Positions 16,990-23,499 of a stretch of DNA of 23,499 nucleotides are shown here, piece after piece (positions within the stretch are counted from its first letter, which is position 1; the number at the start of each line of letters is the position of its first letter). The notes beneath the pieces were generated by a model. The model was given only the letters and a program-made list of their open reading frames with translations. It did no database searches and was not told the origin of the DNA. The position numbers and the translations under genes are program-made. The stretch is taken from contig CAZGYE010000049.1 in assembly GCA_964530165.1 (NCBI GenBank), forward strand, positions 1 through 23,499, given 5' to 3'. The DNA is from CAZGYE01 sp964530165 (GTDB lineage Bacteria; Planctomycetota; Planctomycetia; Planctomycetales; Planctomycetaceae).

Positions 16990-18120
16990 TTAAACGATGT
17001 CCGCGAAGCTGCTCTCGACACGCTTGAAGTAGGCAACGCCGCCGCAAAACAGGACGGCCACCAAGGCGCTGGCATAGCCGAGCTGCAACCAGGGCAGGGG
17101 ACCGCCCAGTACCGCGGCGCGGAAAAAGGCAATGATGCCCGTCAGGGGGTTGAGCTGCAGAAACGGCCTGAGACCCGCTGGCATTCCGCTGTCGGCCGAG
17201 TCGGTCTTGGCGCCGGTGGCGCCGGCAGCGGGATGTTCGGCCTTTTCTCCGGCGGCTTTCTCCACCCGGCTGGCCTGAGGCGACGAGGCTTGTGCCGTGT
17301 TCTCGTAGTCGACGTGCATGTAAACGGTCGGCGTGGCGAACATCCAAATCTGGACCAGGAAGGGAATCATGTACTTGAAATCACGAAAGGAGACGTTCAA
17401 CGTGGCCAACAGCGTGCCGACTCCCAGGGCGGCAACGGCCGTCACGACAAGCAGTCCCGGAACCAGCAGGATCCCCCAGCCGGGCCGAATGCCGTAGTAA
17501 GCCATCAGCACCAAGAGCATGCTGAAGGCAATCGCGAAGTCGACCAGCGCGGCCCCCACCGAACCGAAGGGAATCGCCAAGCGGGGAAAGTAAACCTTGG
17601 TCACAATCGCCCGGGCGCTGACGACACTGTTGCCGGCGTTGGAAATCGCGGTCGCAAAAAAGGTCCAGGGCAACAGTCCCGCGTACACAAACACCGGATA
17701 CGGAAAAGGACCCGAATCGACTTTGGCCATGCGGCCCAGAAAGATCGTAAAGACGATCATCATCATGAACGGCTGGATGACGGCCCAGCCGGCGCCGAGC
17801 AGCGTTTGCTTGTAGCGGATTTTCACGTCCCGCCAGGTGAAGAAGTACAACAGCTCGCGGTAACGCCACAACTCGAGGAAGTTGATCAGCTGCCATCCGC
17901 TCACCGGCTCGATCACCGTCAGCGGCGGATCGTCGGCACGGGACGGCTCGAGGGCAGTCGACGGCAAACGCGCTCGCTGTTGCTGAGCCGGTGCGCTGTT
18001 GAGAGTAGTTTCCATCATGTCGCGTTTCGTCAGACTGGTTTCCGAGAAAGAGGATGACGTTCTGGACGGCAAAAGCTGGTCTGTGGCAGGCGGTGCGGAC
18101 TTCGTCCCCTTGGGTGACAT
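16990..18120 (-). CDS. wzm: Polysaccharide ABC exporter, permease subunit (Wzm type, ABC-2 family)
   Basis: This is the membrane half of the exporter. The 376-residue protein has a long, Ser/Thr/Pro-rich N-terminus (about 1-66), then the amphipathic gate helix LWRYRELLYFFTWRDVKIRY (about 84-103) and six membrane segments (for example AGWAVIQPFMMMIVFTIFLG, LVDFAIAFSMLLVLMAYYG). The VSFRDFKYMIPFLVQIWMF region and NPLTGIIAFFRAAVLG are standard for the Wzm/TagG/RfbA group. Unusual: residues about 270-316, in the outside loop before NPLTG, form an Ala/Glu/Lys-rich low-complexity insert. ATG 18120 is preceded by GGCGGAAGG; an alternative ATG at 18018 lacks a ribosome site. The long N-terminus raises some doubt about the start. 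It is the first gene of the polysaccharide block, after a 649-bp gap. Confidence 0.92.
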   Translation of the reverse strand: MSPKGTKSAPPATDQLLPSRTSSSFSETSLTKRDMMETTLNSAPAQQQRARLPSTALEPSRADDPPLTVIEPVSGWQLINFLELWRYRELLYFFTWRDVKIRYKQTLLGAGWAVIQPFMMMIVFTIFLGRMAKVDSGPFPYPVFVYAGLLPWTFFATAISNAGNSVVSARAIVTKVYFPRLAIPFGSVGAALVDFAIAFSMLLVLMAYYGIRPGWGILLVPGLLVVTAVAALGVGTLLATLNVSFRDFKYMIPFLVQIWMFATPTVYMHVDYENTAQASSPQASRVEKAAGEKAEHPAAGATGAKTDSADSGMPAGLRPFLQLNPLTGIIAFFRAAVLGGPLPWLQLGYASALVAVLFCGGVAYFKRVESSFADIV

Positions 18121-18415
18121 CCTTCCGCCTGTCCCATGCCCCCGCGGTGACTTCGTTGGAGGAAGTCTAGCTCACAGCCAGCTCTGTCTGCGGCCGAACT
18201 GGGTCCCCCGCCGACATCCAGTAACCGGCCGATTCACTGCAAACTCCGGACCAACAAACGACCGACCCGCTCAGGTCGACGCAAGCCAAGTCGTCTCAAG
18301 AGGTAAGCGTGCCAGGGCCGCTCGAGGGCAAGACGCCCCTGTTTCGCAAATGCCACATCCGGCAAGAGATGTGACGACGCAAACCAACACCCCCGCTCAC
18401 CGAAACAGTCACACG

Positions 18416-18450
18416 CAAATCCCTGGGATTTTGGAAATCCCAGAGATTTG
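18416..18450. repeat. Strong inverted repeat (16-bp arms, 15/16 paired, 3-nt loop)
   Basis: CAAATCCCTGGGATTT (18416-18431) and AAATCCCAGAGATTTG (18435-18450) are reverse complements except for one position, around the loop TGG. There is no T-run on either side, so it is not a classic intrinsic terminator, but it could form a stable hairpin in RNA downstream of metH. Confidence 0.85.
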
Positions 18451-18483
18451 CCACTACTACCGGGCCAAACCTTTTTGTTGTTG

Positions 18484-18515
18484 GGCCGGGTGGCCCCGGC
18501 CAGGGCCACCCGGCC
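18484..18515. repeat. Perfect GC-rich inverted repeat (13-bp arms, 6-nt loop)
   Basis: GGCCGGGTGGCCC (18484-18496) and GGGCCACCCGGCC (18503-18515) pair perfectly around CGGCCA. The hexanucleotide loop, read TGGCCG on the minus strand, resembles the TGGCAA loop of the palindrome at 724-745. This suggests a REP-like dispersed family; it could also act as a terminator-like stem after metH. Confidence 0.85.
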
Positions 18516-18652
18516 AGCCTGAGCATGCATCCTCGCAATGCCTTACGCTCACTCACCAGCAAGGGCTTGCAAGCACACCGCTCACCCGGCCCGTTAGCCG
18601 TTCACCTTGTTGACGGCGCCCAGATACTCGTGACACCTCCCCTTGACGGCAA

Positions 18653-18691
18653 GGGTGCCACGCACAGCGAGCGCAGCGAGTCGTGCGTGCC
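18653..18691. repeat. Inverted repeat around an AGCGAG direct repeat
   Basis: CACGCAC (18659-18665) pairs with GTGCGTG (18683-18689); the loop contains AGCGAG twice. The flanking GGGTGCCAC resembles the arms of the other GC-rich hairpins. It is a weaker structure than its two neighbours. Confidence 0.5.
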
Positions 18692-18769
18692 GGTTCAGCT
18701 CTTCACACGGCCGACTCCCTCCGGTCGCTGGCCGTGGCGCCCCGAGTATTGCGTCTTTGAGAGAGAAGC

Positions 18770-21700
18770 TCACTCGGGTTGGTAACCGAGATTTGGGGCC
18801 AGCCAGCGTTCGGTCTCGGCGACGGTCATGCCTTTGCGGCGGGCGTAGTCTTCGACTTGATCTTTGGCGATCCGGTCGACCGAAAAATATCGGGACTGGG
18901 GATGCGCGAAGTACAATCCGCAGACTGAGGCTGCCGGGTGCATCCCGAACGATTCACTCAGCGTGATGCCGGTGTTCTGTTCCGCATGCAGCAGGTCGAA
19001 CAGCGTTCGCTTCTCGGTGTGATCGGGACAGGACGGATAACCGGTTGCCGGGCGAATGCCCCGGTATTTCTCGGCAATCAGCTCTTCCTTGCTCAGATGT
19101 TCTTCTTTGCCATAGCCCCAATCGATCCGGGCCTGGTGGTGAAGCATCTCGGCAAACGCCTCGGCCAGCCGGTCGGCCAGGGCCTCCGCCATGATGGCGC
19201 GAAAGTCGTCGTGCTCTTTCTCGTACTGCTGGACGATGGCATCGGTGCCGATGCCAGTGGTGACGGCGAAAGCGCCGAGGTAGTCTCCACGACCGCTGTC
19301 GTGCGGGGCGATGAAATCGGCCAGCGAGTAGTATTCGGTTCGCCCCTTGCGCTGCCACTGTTGCCGCAGCATGTGAAAACGGGTCAATTCGTGTTGGCGG
19401 CCCTCGTCGGTGAACAGCAGGATGTCGTCGTCGTCGCTGCCCGCCGCCCAAAAGCCGTACACGCCGCGGGCCGAGAGCAGCTTGTTCGAGATGATTTCAT
19501 CCAGCAGTCCCCCGGCCTCGTCGAACAGTTTTCTCGCCGTGCTGCCGACTTCCGCGTCGTCGAAGATTCTGGGATACTTGCCGCGCAGCTCCCACACCCG
19601 AAAGAAGGGGGACCAATCGATGAACGGGACAAGCTCTTCCAACGGATGATCGTCTAGGATGCGCAATCCTAGAAACGATGGTTTGTCGATCTCGACGGTG
19701 TCCCAATCGGTCGTGAACCGGTCAGCCAGTGCGAGGGCATACGGCGTGAGTGTTCTCTGTTGCCGGGCCGCATACATGCGGCGGTCGCGCTGCTGGGCTT
19801 CGCGGTTCGTGCAATCGAACTGGACTTTGCGCTCCTCATCGAGCAGCTTCTCGACGAGCTGAACCGACTGCGACGCGTCGGTCACGTGGACCACACTCTG
19901 ATGGTATTCCGGTGCGATCTTGACCGCCGTATGTTTCGCGCTGGTGGTCGCACCGCCGATGAGCAGCGGGATGTCGAACTCCTGCCGCTGCATCTCCTGG
20001 GCGACATGGGCCATTTCGTCCAGCGAGGGGGTGATCAGGCCGCTGAGCCCGATCATGTCGGCCCCCTTCTCGACGGCGGTTTGAAGAATCTGCTCGGCCG
20101 GGACCATGACGCCCAAATCGATCACTTCGAAGTTGTTGCACCGCAGCACCACCCCGACGATGTTCTTGCCGATGTCATGCACGTCGCCTTTGACGGTGGC
20201 CATTACGATGGTGCCTCGAGCCTGCGGTTCGGCGCCGGATTTCGCGTTTTCGGCTTCCATGTACGGCGTGAGATGGGCGACCGCCTTCTTCATGACGCGA
20301 GCCGATTTGACCACTTGAGGCAGAAACATCTTGCCGCTGCCGAACAAGTCGCCGACGACGCGCATGCCGTCCATCAGCGGTCCCTGGATGACTTCCAGCG
20401 GATTACCAAATTTCAGCCGCGCCTCTTCGGCGTCCTGTTCGATGTAGTCGTCGATGCCCTTGAGCAGGGCATGTTGGATCCGCTGCTCGACAGATTGTTC
20501 CCGCCAGACTGCAAGGGTCGTCTGGTCGGCCTCGCCGGCGGTTTGCTTGACCGTCTGGGCAAATTCGATGAGCCGTTCGGTGGCATCCGGCCGGCGATTG
20601 AGCAGCACGTCTTCGACGTGCCGAAGCAGCTCGGAGTCGATTTCCTCGTAGACCTCGATCTGACCGGCATTGACGATGCCCATGTCGAGACCGGTACGAA
20701 TCGCATGGTAGAGGAAGGCCGCGTTCATCGCCTCGCGGACTACGTTGTTTCCACGGAAGGCGAACGAGACGTTGCTGACGCCGCCGGACGTCTTTGCGCG
20801 GGAACACGACTGCTTGATTCGCCGGACCGCCTCGAGAAAAAAGACGGCGTAGTTGGCGTGTTCCTCGAAACCGGTGCCGACGGTCAGAATGTTGGGGTCG
20901 AAGATGATGTCTTCCGGCGGAAAGCCGACCTGTTCGGTCAGCAGACGGTAGGCCCGCCGGCAGATTTCGACTTTGCGGTCCAGGTCGGCCGCCTGTCCCC
21001 GGCGGTCGAAGGCCATCACAATCACCGCCGCCCCGTAGCGACGGATCAATTCCGCCTGTCGCAAGAACTCCGCTTCCCCCTGCTTGAGGCTGATGGAATT
21101 CACGATGGCCTTGCCCTGCACACACTTCAAACCCGCTTCGATGACCGACCACTTCGAGCTGTCGATCATTATGGGCACGCGGGCAATGGCCGGTTCGGCG
21201 GAAAGCAGGTTAAGGAACGTGGTCATCACCTGCTCGCTGTCCAAGAGGCCTTCGTCCATGTTGACGTCGAGAATGTTGGCCCCGCTGTCAACTTGCTCGC
21301 GGGCCACCTGGATTGCCGCCTCGTAATCTTCGTTCCTGATCAGCCGTGCGAACTTCCGCGACCCGGTGACATTCGTGCGTTCGCCGACCATGATGAAATT
21401 GCTGTCGGGCAGAATGGTCAACGGCTCCAGCCCGCTGAAGCGGGAATAGCCGGGCAGATTCGGTTTGCGACGCGGCGGCAGGTCGCGCACGGCCTCTGAG
21501 AGGACGCGGATGTGCTCGGTCGTCGTGCCGCAGCAGCCGCCCACGATGTTCACCCAGCCGCTCTCGGCGAATTCACTCAACAGCCGCGCCATGCTTGCCG
21601 GTGTCTCGTCGTATTCGCCGAACTCGTTCGGCAAGCCGGCGTTGGGATGGCAACTGACAAACGCCGGGCAAATAGACGACAACTCCTCGACAAAGGGGCG

Positions 21701-22477
21701 CATCTGCTCGGCCCCCAGTGCGCAGTTGATGCCGGCGCTCAAAACGTTTGCATGTGAGACCGAATTCCAGAACGCTTCCAGCGTCTGGCCCGAGAGTGTT
21801 CGTCCGCTCTTGTCGGCGATGGTCACCGAGATCATCAACGGAAGATCGATGGCGTGCTCGGCAAGGAAGCTTGTGACGGCAAACAGGCAGGCCTTGAGAT
21901 TCAAGGTGTCGAAGGTGGTTTCCGGCATCAGCATGTCGACGCCGCCGTCGACCAGTCCGGATATCTGTTCGGTGTATGCATTGACAAGCTCGTCGAAAGT
22001 GACGGCTCGGAAAGCGGGATCGTTCACGTCAGGGGACAGCGAAGCGGTGCGATTGGTGGGGCCGATGCTGCCGGCCACAAAGCGGGGTTTGTCGGGCGTG
22101 AGGGCCGTGAACTCGTCGGCAGCCCGCCGGGCCAGCTCGGCTGCCGCCCGGTTGATCTTGTAGACCTCCGTTTCCAGGCCGTAATCGGCCAGCGAAATCG
22201 AGTTCGAGTTGAATGTGTTCGTCTGAATTATGTCGGCGCCGGCGGCCAGATAGTCACGATGAATCGTGGCGATGATGCCGGGCTGCGTGACCGAGAGCAG
22301 GTCGTTACAGCCGATCAGATCTCGCCGATGGTCTGCGTACGGCTCGCCGCGGAAGTCCCGCTCGCGGAGCTTGTGCGCCTGGATCATCGTCCCCATGGCC
22401 CCGTCGAGAATCAGAATGCGTTCTCGCAGCAGATGATCGAGGACGTCGCGAGTCGTCGGTTCGGCAGTGACGGTCAT
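18770..22477 (-). CDS. metH: Cobalamin-dependent methionine synthase
   Basis: MetH transfers the methyl group of 5-methyltetrahydrofolate to homocysteine through methylcobalamin. The 1235 residues match the full-length enzyme (about 1227 in E. coli) with four modules. The homocysteine domain (about 1-340) has zinc cysteines in INCALG (C252) and GGCCGTT (C315, C316). The pterin domain (about 355-640) includes FIMVGERTNVTGSRKF. The cobalamin cap and Rossmann domains (about 650-890) have the axial-ligand motif GDVHDIGKN (D765, H767, G770) and GLSGLITPSLDEM. The C-terminal reactivation domain (about 905-1235) has the AdoMet-binding RPATGYPSCPDHTEK (about 1142-1156). ATG 22477 has no clear ribosome site. 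metF lies just upstream on the same strand and supplies the methyl donor. No cobalamin or SAM riboswitch was recognised in the 240-bp leader. Confidence 0.98.
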   Translation of the reverse strand: MTVTAEPTTRDVLDHLLRERILILDGAMGTMIQAHKLRERDFRGEPYADHRRDLIGCNDLLSVTQPGIIATIHRDYLAAGADIIQTNTFNSNSISLADYGLETEVYKINRAAAELARRAADEFTALTPDKPRFVAGSIGPTNRTASLSPDVNDPAFRAVTFDELVNAYTEQISGLVDGGVDMLMPETTFDTLNLKACLFAVTSFLAEHAIDLPLMISVTIADKSGRTLSGQTLEAFWNSVSHANVLSAGINCALGAEQMRPFVEELSSICPAFVSCHPNAGLPNEFGEYDETPASMARLLSEFAESGWVNIVGGCCGTTTEHIRVLSEAVRDLPPRRKPNLPGYSRFSGLEPLTILPDSNFIMVGERTNVTGSRKFARLIRNEDYEAAIQVAREQVDSGANILDVNMDEGLLDSEQVMTTFLNLLSAEPAIARVPIMIDSSKWSVIEAGLKCVQGKAIVNSISLKQGEAEFLRQAELIRRYGAAVIVMAFDRRGQAADLDRKVEICRRAYRLLTEQVGFPPEDIIFDPNILTVGTGFEEHANYAVFFLEAVRRIKQSCSRAKTSGGVSNVSFAFRGNNVVREAMNAAFLYHAIRTGLDMGIVNAGQIEVYEEIDSELLRHVEDVLLNRRPDATERLIEFAQTVKQTAGEADQTTLAVWREQSVEQRIQHALLKGIDDYIEQDAEEARLKFGNPLEVIQGPLMDGMRVVGDLFGSGKMFLPQVVKSARVMKKAVAHLTPYMEAENAKSGAEPQARGTIVMATVKGDVHDIGKNIVGVVLRCNNFEVIDLGVMVPAEQILQTAVEKGADMIGLSGLITPSLDEMAHVAQEMQRQEFDIPLLIGGATTSAKHTAVKIAPEYHQSVVHVTDASQSVQLVEKLLDEERKVQFDCTNREAQQRDRRMYAARQQRTLTPYALALADRFTTDWDTVEIDKPSFLGLRILDDHPLEELVPFIDWSPFFRVWELRGKYPRIFDDAEVGSTARKLFDEAGGLLDEIISNKLLSARGVYGFWAAGSDDDDILLFTDEGRQHELTRFHMLRQQWQRKGRTEYYSLADFIAPHDSGRGDYLGAFAVTTGIGTDAIVQQYEKEHDDFRAIMAEALADRLAEAFAEMLHHQARIDWGYGKEEHLSKEELIAEKYRGIRPATGYPSCPDHTEKRTLFDLLHAEQNTGITLSESFGMHPAASVCGLYFAHPQSRYFSVDRIAKDQVEDYARRKGMTVAETERWLAPNLGYQPE

Positions 22478-22497
22478 CCGGATAGTCCAAGGAAACA

Positions 22498-22717
22498 GTC
22501 AAAAGAGAAAAGAGTAACACTTTAGCCGTCTGGAGCCAGTTCGTCTCGACAGTGTGTTTCGTGGTAAGAGGATGATTATTAGGAAACCAGGAAAGCAGGA
22601 ATCTCGGGAATCGTCTTTCTCCTGTCTTCCTGGGTTCCTAATTTCCTCATGACTGCATTTGGCTAAAGAGTTACAGAACAGGACAATTTTTTCCTTTTCC
22701 TTGTGCCTTTTTCCTTC
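22498..22717. repeat. Nested inverted repeats and purine/pyrimidine tracts between metF and metH
   Basis: An outer pair, GTAACACTTTAGCC (22514-22527) and GGCTAAAGAGTTAC (22661-22674), matches at 13 of 14 positions. Inside it, 22578-22600 pairs with 22620-22642 at 20 of 23 positions; these arms contain AGGAAACCAGGAA-type direct repeats. Outside, a T/C-rich tract (22680-22717 on the plus strand) directly follows the metF stop, and AAAAGAGAAAAGAG (22501-22514) precedes metH. The outer arms look like terminal inverted repeats of a 161-bp MITE-like unit, but no target duplication is evident. Confidence 0.75.
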
Positions 22718-23499
22718 CTAGATGTCCAAGTCGTTGAGGATTTCTTCGCAAGCACGTGACCGATTCAGCACGTAGAAGTGAATTCCCGGCGCGCCCCGGT
22801 CGATTAACTGACGGCATTGGTGGATCGCGTGTTCCACTCCGATTGTGAACTGGGCCGGTTTGTCGTCCTGCGCGGCTTCCAGTCGGTCGGCCAGGTCGTT
22901 CGGAATGGCGGCGCCGCACAGCGACGTGATCCGCTTGATCCGGGCGAACTCGGTGATCGGCATGATGCCGGGTATCAGCGGCGCCCCGATTCCAGCCTGT
23001 TCGAATCGGTCGCGGAAATCGAAAAAGTTGTCGTTGACATAGAACAGTTGCGTGAACACGGCATCGGCGCCGGCTTCGACTTTTCGTTTCAGGTTTTCGA
23101 GATCGGCCGCCGGATCGGGCGCTTCAGGGTGCTTTTCCGGATAGCCGGCCACGCCGATGCCGACGTCCGGCAACTGTTCGCGAATCAGCGCGACCAACTC
23201 GTTGGCGTGCCACAACCCCCCCTCGACCGGCTGGAAAGACTGCTGCCCCTGCGGAGGGTCGCCCCGCAGCGCCATGATGTTCCGGATGCCGCGGCCATGC
23301 GCCAGCGCGAGCCACTCAATCATCTCGTTGCGCGAAGAGTTAACGCAGGTCAAATGGGCGGTCGCCGTCATCGTGAGTCGCTGTTGAACGTCGACGCACC
23401 AGTCGATGGTTCGGTCTCGTGTGCTTCCGCCGGCTCCATACGTGCAGGAAATGAAAGCAGGCCGATACACCGCCAGCCGCTCCAGCGTGTGGTGTAACG
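22718..23499 (-). CDS. metF: 5,10-methylenetetrahydrofolate reductase (partial, N-terminus outside the window)
   Basis: MetF reduces methylene-THF to 5-methyl-THF with NAD(P)H and FAD, supplying the methyl donor for MetH. The open frame reaches the window edge; a GTG at 23470 exists, but the residues before it (HHTLERLAVYRPAFISCTYG) continue the expected family sequence, so the gene starts beyond 23499. Family marks are SCTYGAGGSTRDRT, the folate/FAD segment AHLTCVNSSRNEMIEWL, NIMALRGDPP, and the C-terminal VEAGADAVFTQLFYVNDNFF and GIMPITEFARIKRITSLCGA. About 260 residues are visible of a usual 290-300, including the natural C-terminus. The stop (TAG) is followed directly by an A/G-rich repeat tract. 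Confidence 0.96.
   Translation of the reverse strand, partial: LHHTLERLAVYRPAFISCTYGAGGSTRDRTIDWCVDVQQRLTMTATAHLTCVNSSRNEMIEWLALAHGRGIRNIMALRGDPPQGQQSFQPVEGGLWHANELVALIREQLPDVGIGVAGYPEKHPEAPDPAADLENLKRKVEAGADAVFTQLFYVNDNFFDFRDRFEQAGIGAPLIPGIMPITEFARIKRITSLCGAAIPNDLADRLEAAQDDKPAQFTIGVEHAIHQCRQLIDRGAPGIHFYVLNRSRACEEILNDLDI

Larger units (their letters stand above)
18121..18769. other. Gene-free stretch with three hairpins between metH and the polysaccharide cluster
   Basis: None of the short open frames here looks like a protein. The stretch holds hairpins at 18416-18450, 18484-18515 and 18659-18689. Because it lies downstream of metH and upstream of the first polysaccharide gene, it must hold the end of the metH transcript and probably the cluster promoter, but I could not pick out a -35/-10 or sigma-54 site. 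Confidence 0.5.

Noticed and set aside
18234..18785. Short open frames in the metH-wzm gap (60-100 codons)
   Set aside because: Compositions follow the underlying GC-rich hairpins and no ribosome site or family pattern is seen.
19760..21499. Plus-strand open frame of 579 codons opposite metH, and other long plus-strand frames (for example opposite rho at 997-2127)
   Set aside because: They are antisense shadows of strongly identified genes; the translations are Arg/His/Asp-rich and show no domain motif.
22478..22717. Possible cobalamin or SAM riboswitch before metH
   Set aside because: I could not find a B12-box or S-box core; the structure present is explained by simple inverted repeats.

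Overview
The window is a high-GC bacterial chromosome segment in which every gene I accept lies on the minus strand, so transcription runs from high to low coordinates. The style suggests a planctomycete: several genes lack a clear Shine-Dalgarno site, GTG starts are common, short GC-rich palindromes and low-complexity purine/pyrimidine arrays fill the gaps, and there is a PD40-like relic. This assignment is an inference (about 0.7); no rRNA or other marker is present. Only the gene order and sequence were used.

In transcription order the layout has three blocks. (1) Methionine/one-carbon: metF (22718-23499, 5' end outside the window) then metH (18770-22477), separated by a 240-bp spacer with nested inverted repeats. 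A gene-free stretch with three hairpins follows (18121-18769). (2) A surface-polysaccharide cluster (18120 down to 3520): ABC-2 permease (Wzm type), its ATPase with a C-terminal substrate domain (Wzt type), a GT4 glycosyltransferase, a GNAT acyltransferase, a polytopic GT-C/polymerase-like membrane protein, a second GT4, a NodB-type deacetylase, three more GT4 enzymes, and a Wzc-like chain-length regulator fused to a tyrosine kinase. (3) Housekeeping genes: a relic of a PD40-type gene, then coaE, rho, ribH and nusB (cut by the left edge).

The polysaccharide block reads as one pathway. Five GT4 enzymes assemble a glycan, the GNAT and deacetylase genes may decorate or trim it, and Wzt/Wzm exports it. 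The Wzc-like kinase is normally a partner of Wzx/Wzy export, so pairing it with an ABC exporter is unusual. No initiating phosphoglycosyltransferase, outer-membrane OPX/Wza protein or Wzx flippase lies inside the window.

The most distinctive non-coding signal is in the spacers. A nine-unit 7-bp array encodes the end of one gene, contains its stop codon, abuts the next start codon and has the form of a G-quadruplex. Three other spacers (ribH-nusB, wzm-wzt, metF-metH) carry a purine-rich tract after the stop codon and a pyrimidine-rich tract before the next start, so they could fold into long imperfect hairpins. I did not find a clearly new enzymatic or defence system.
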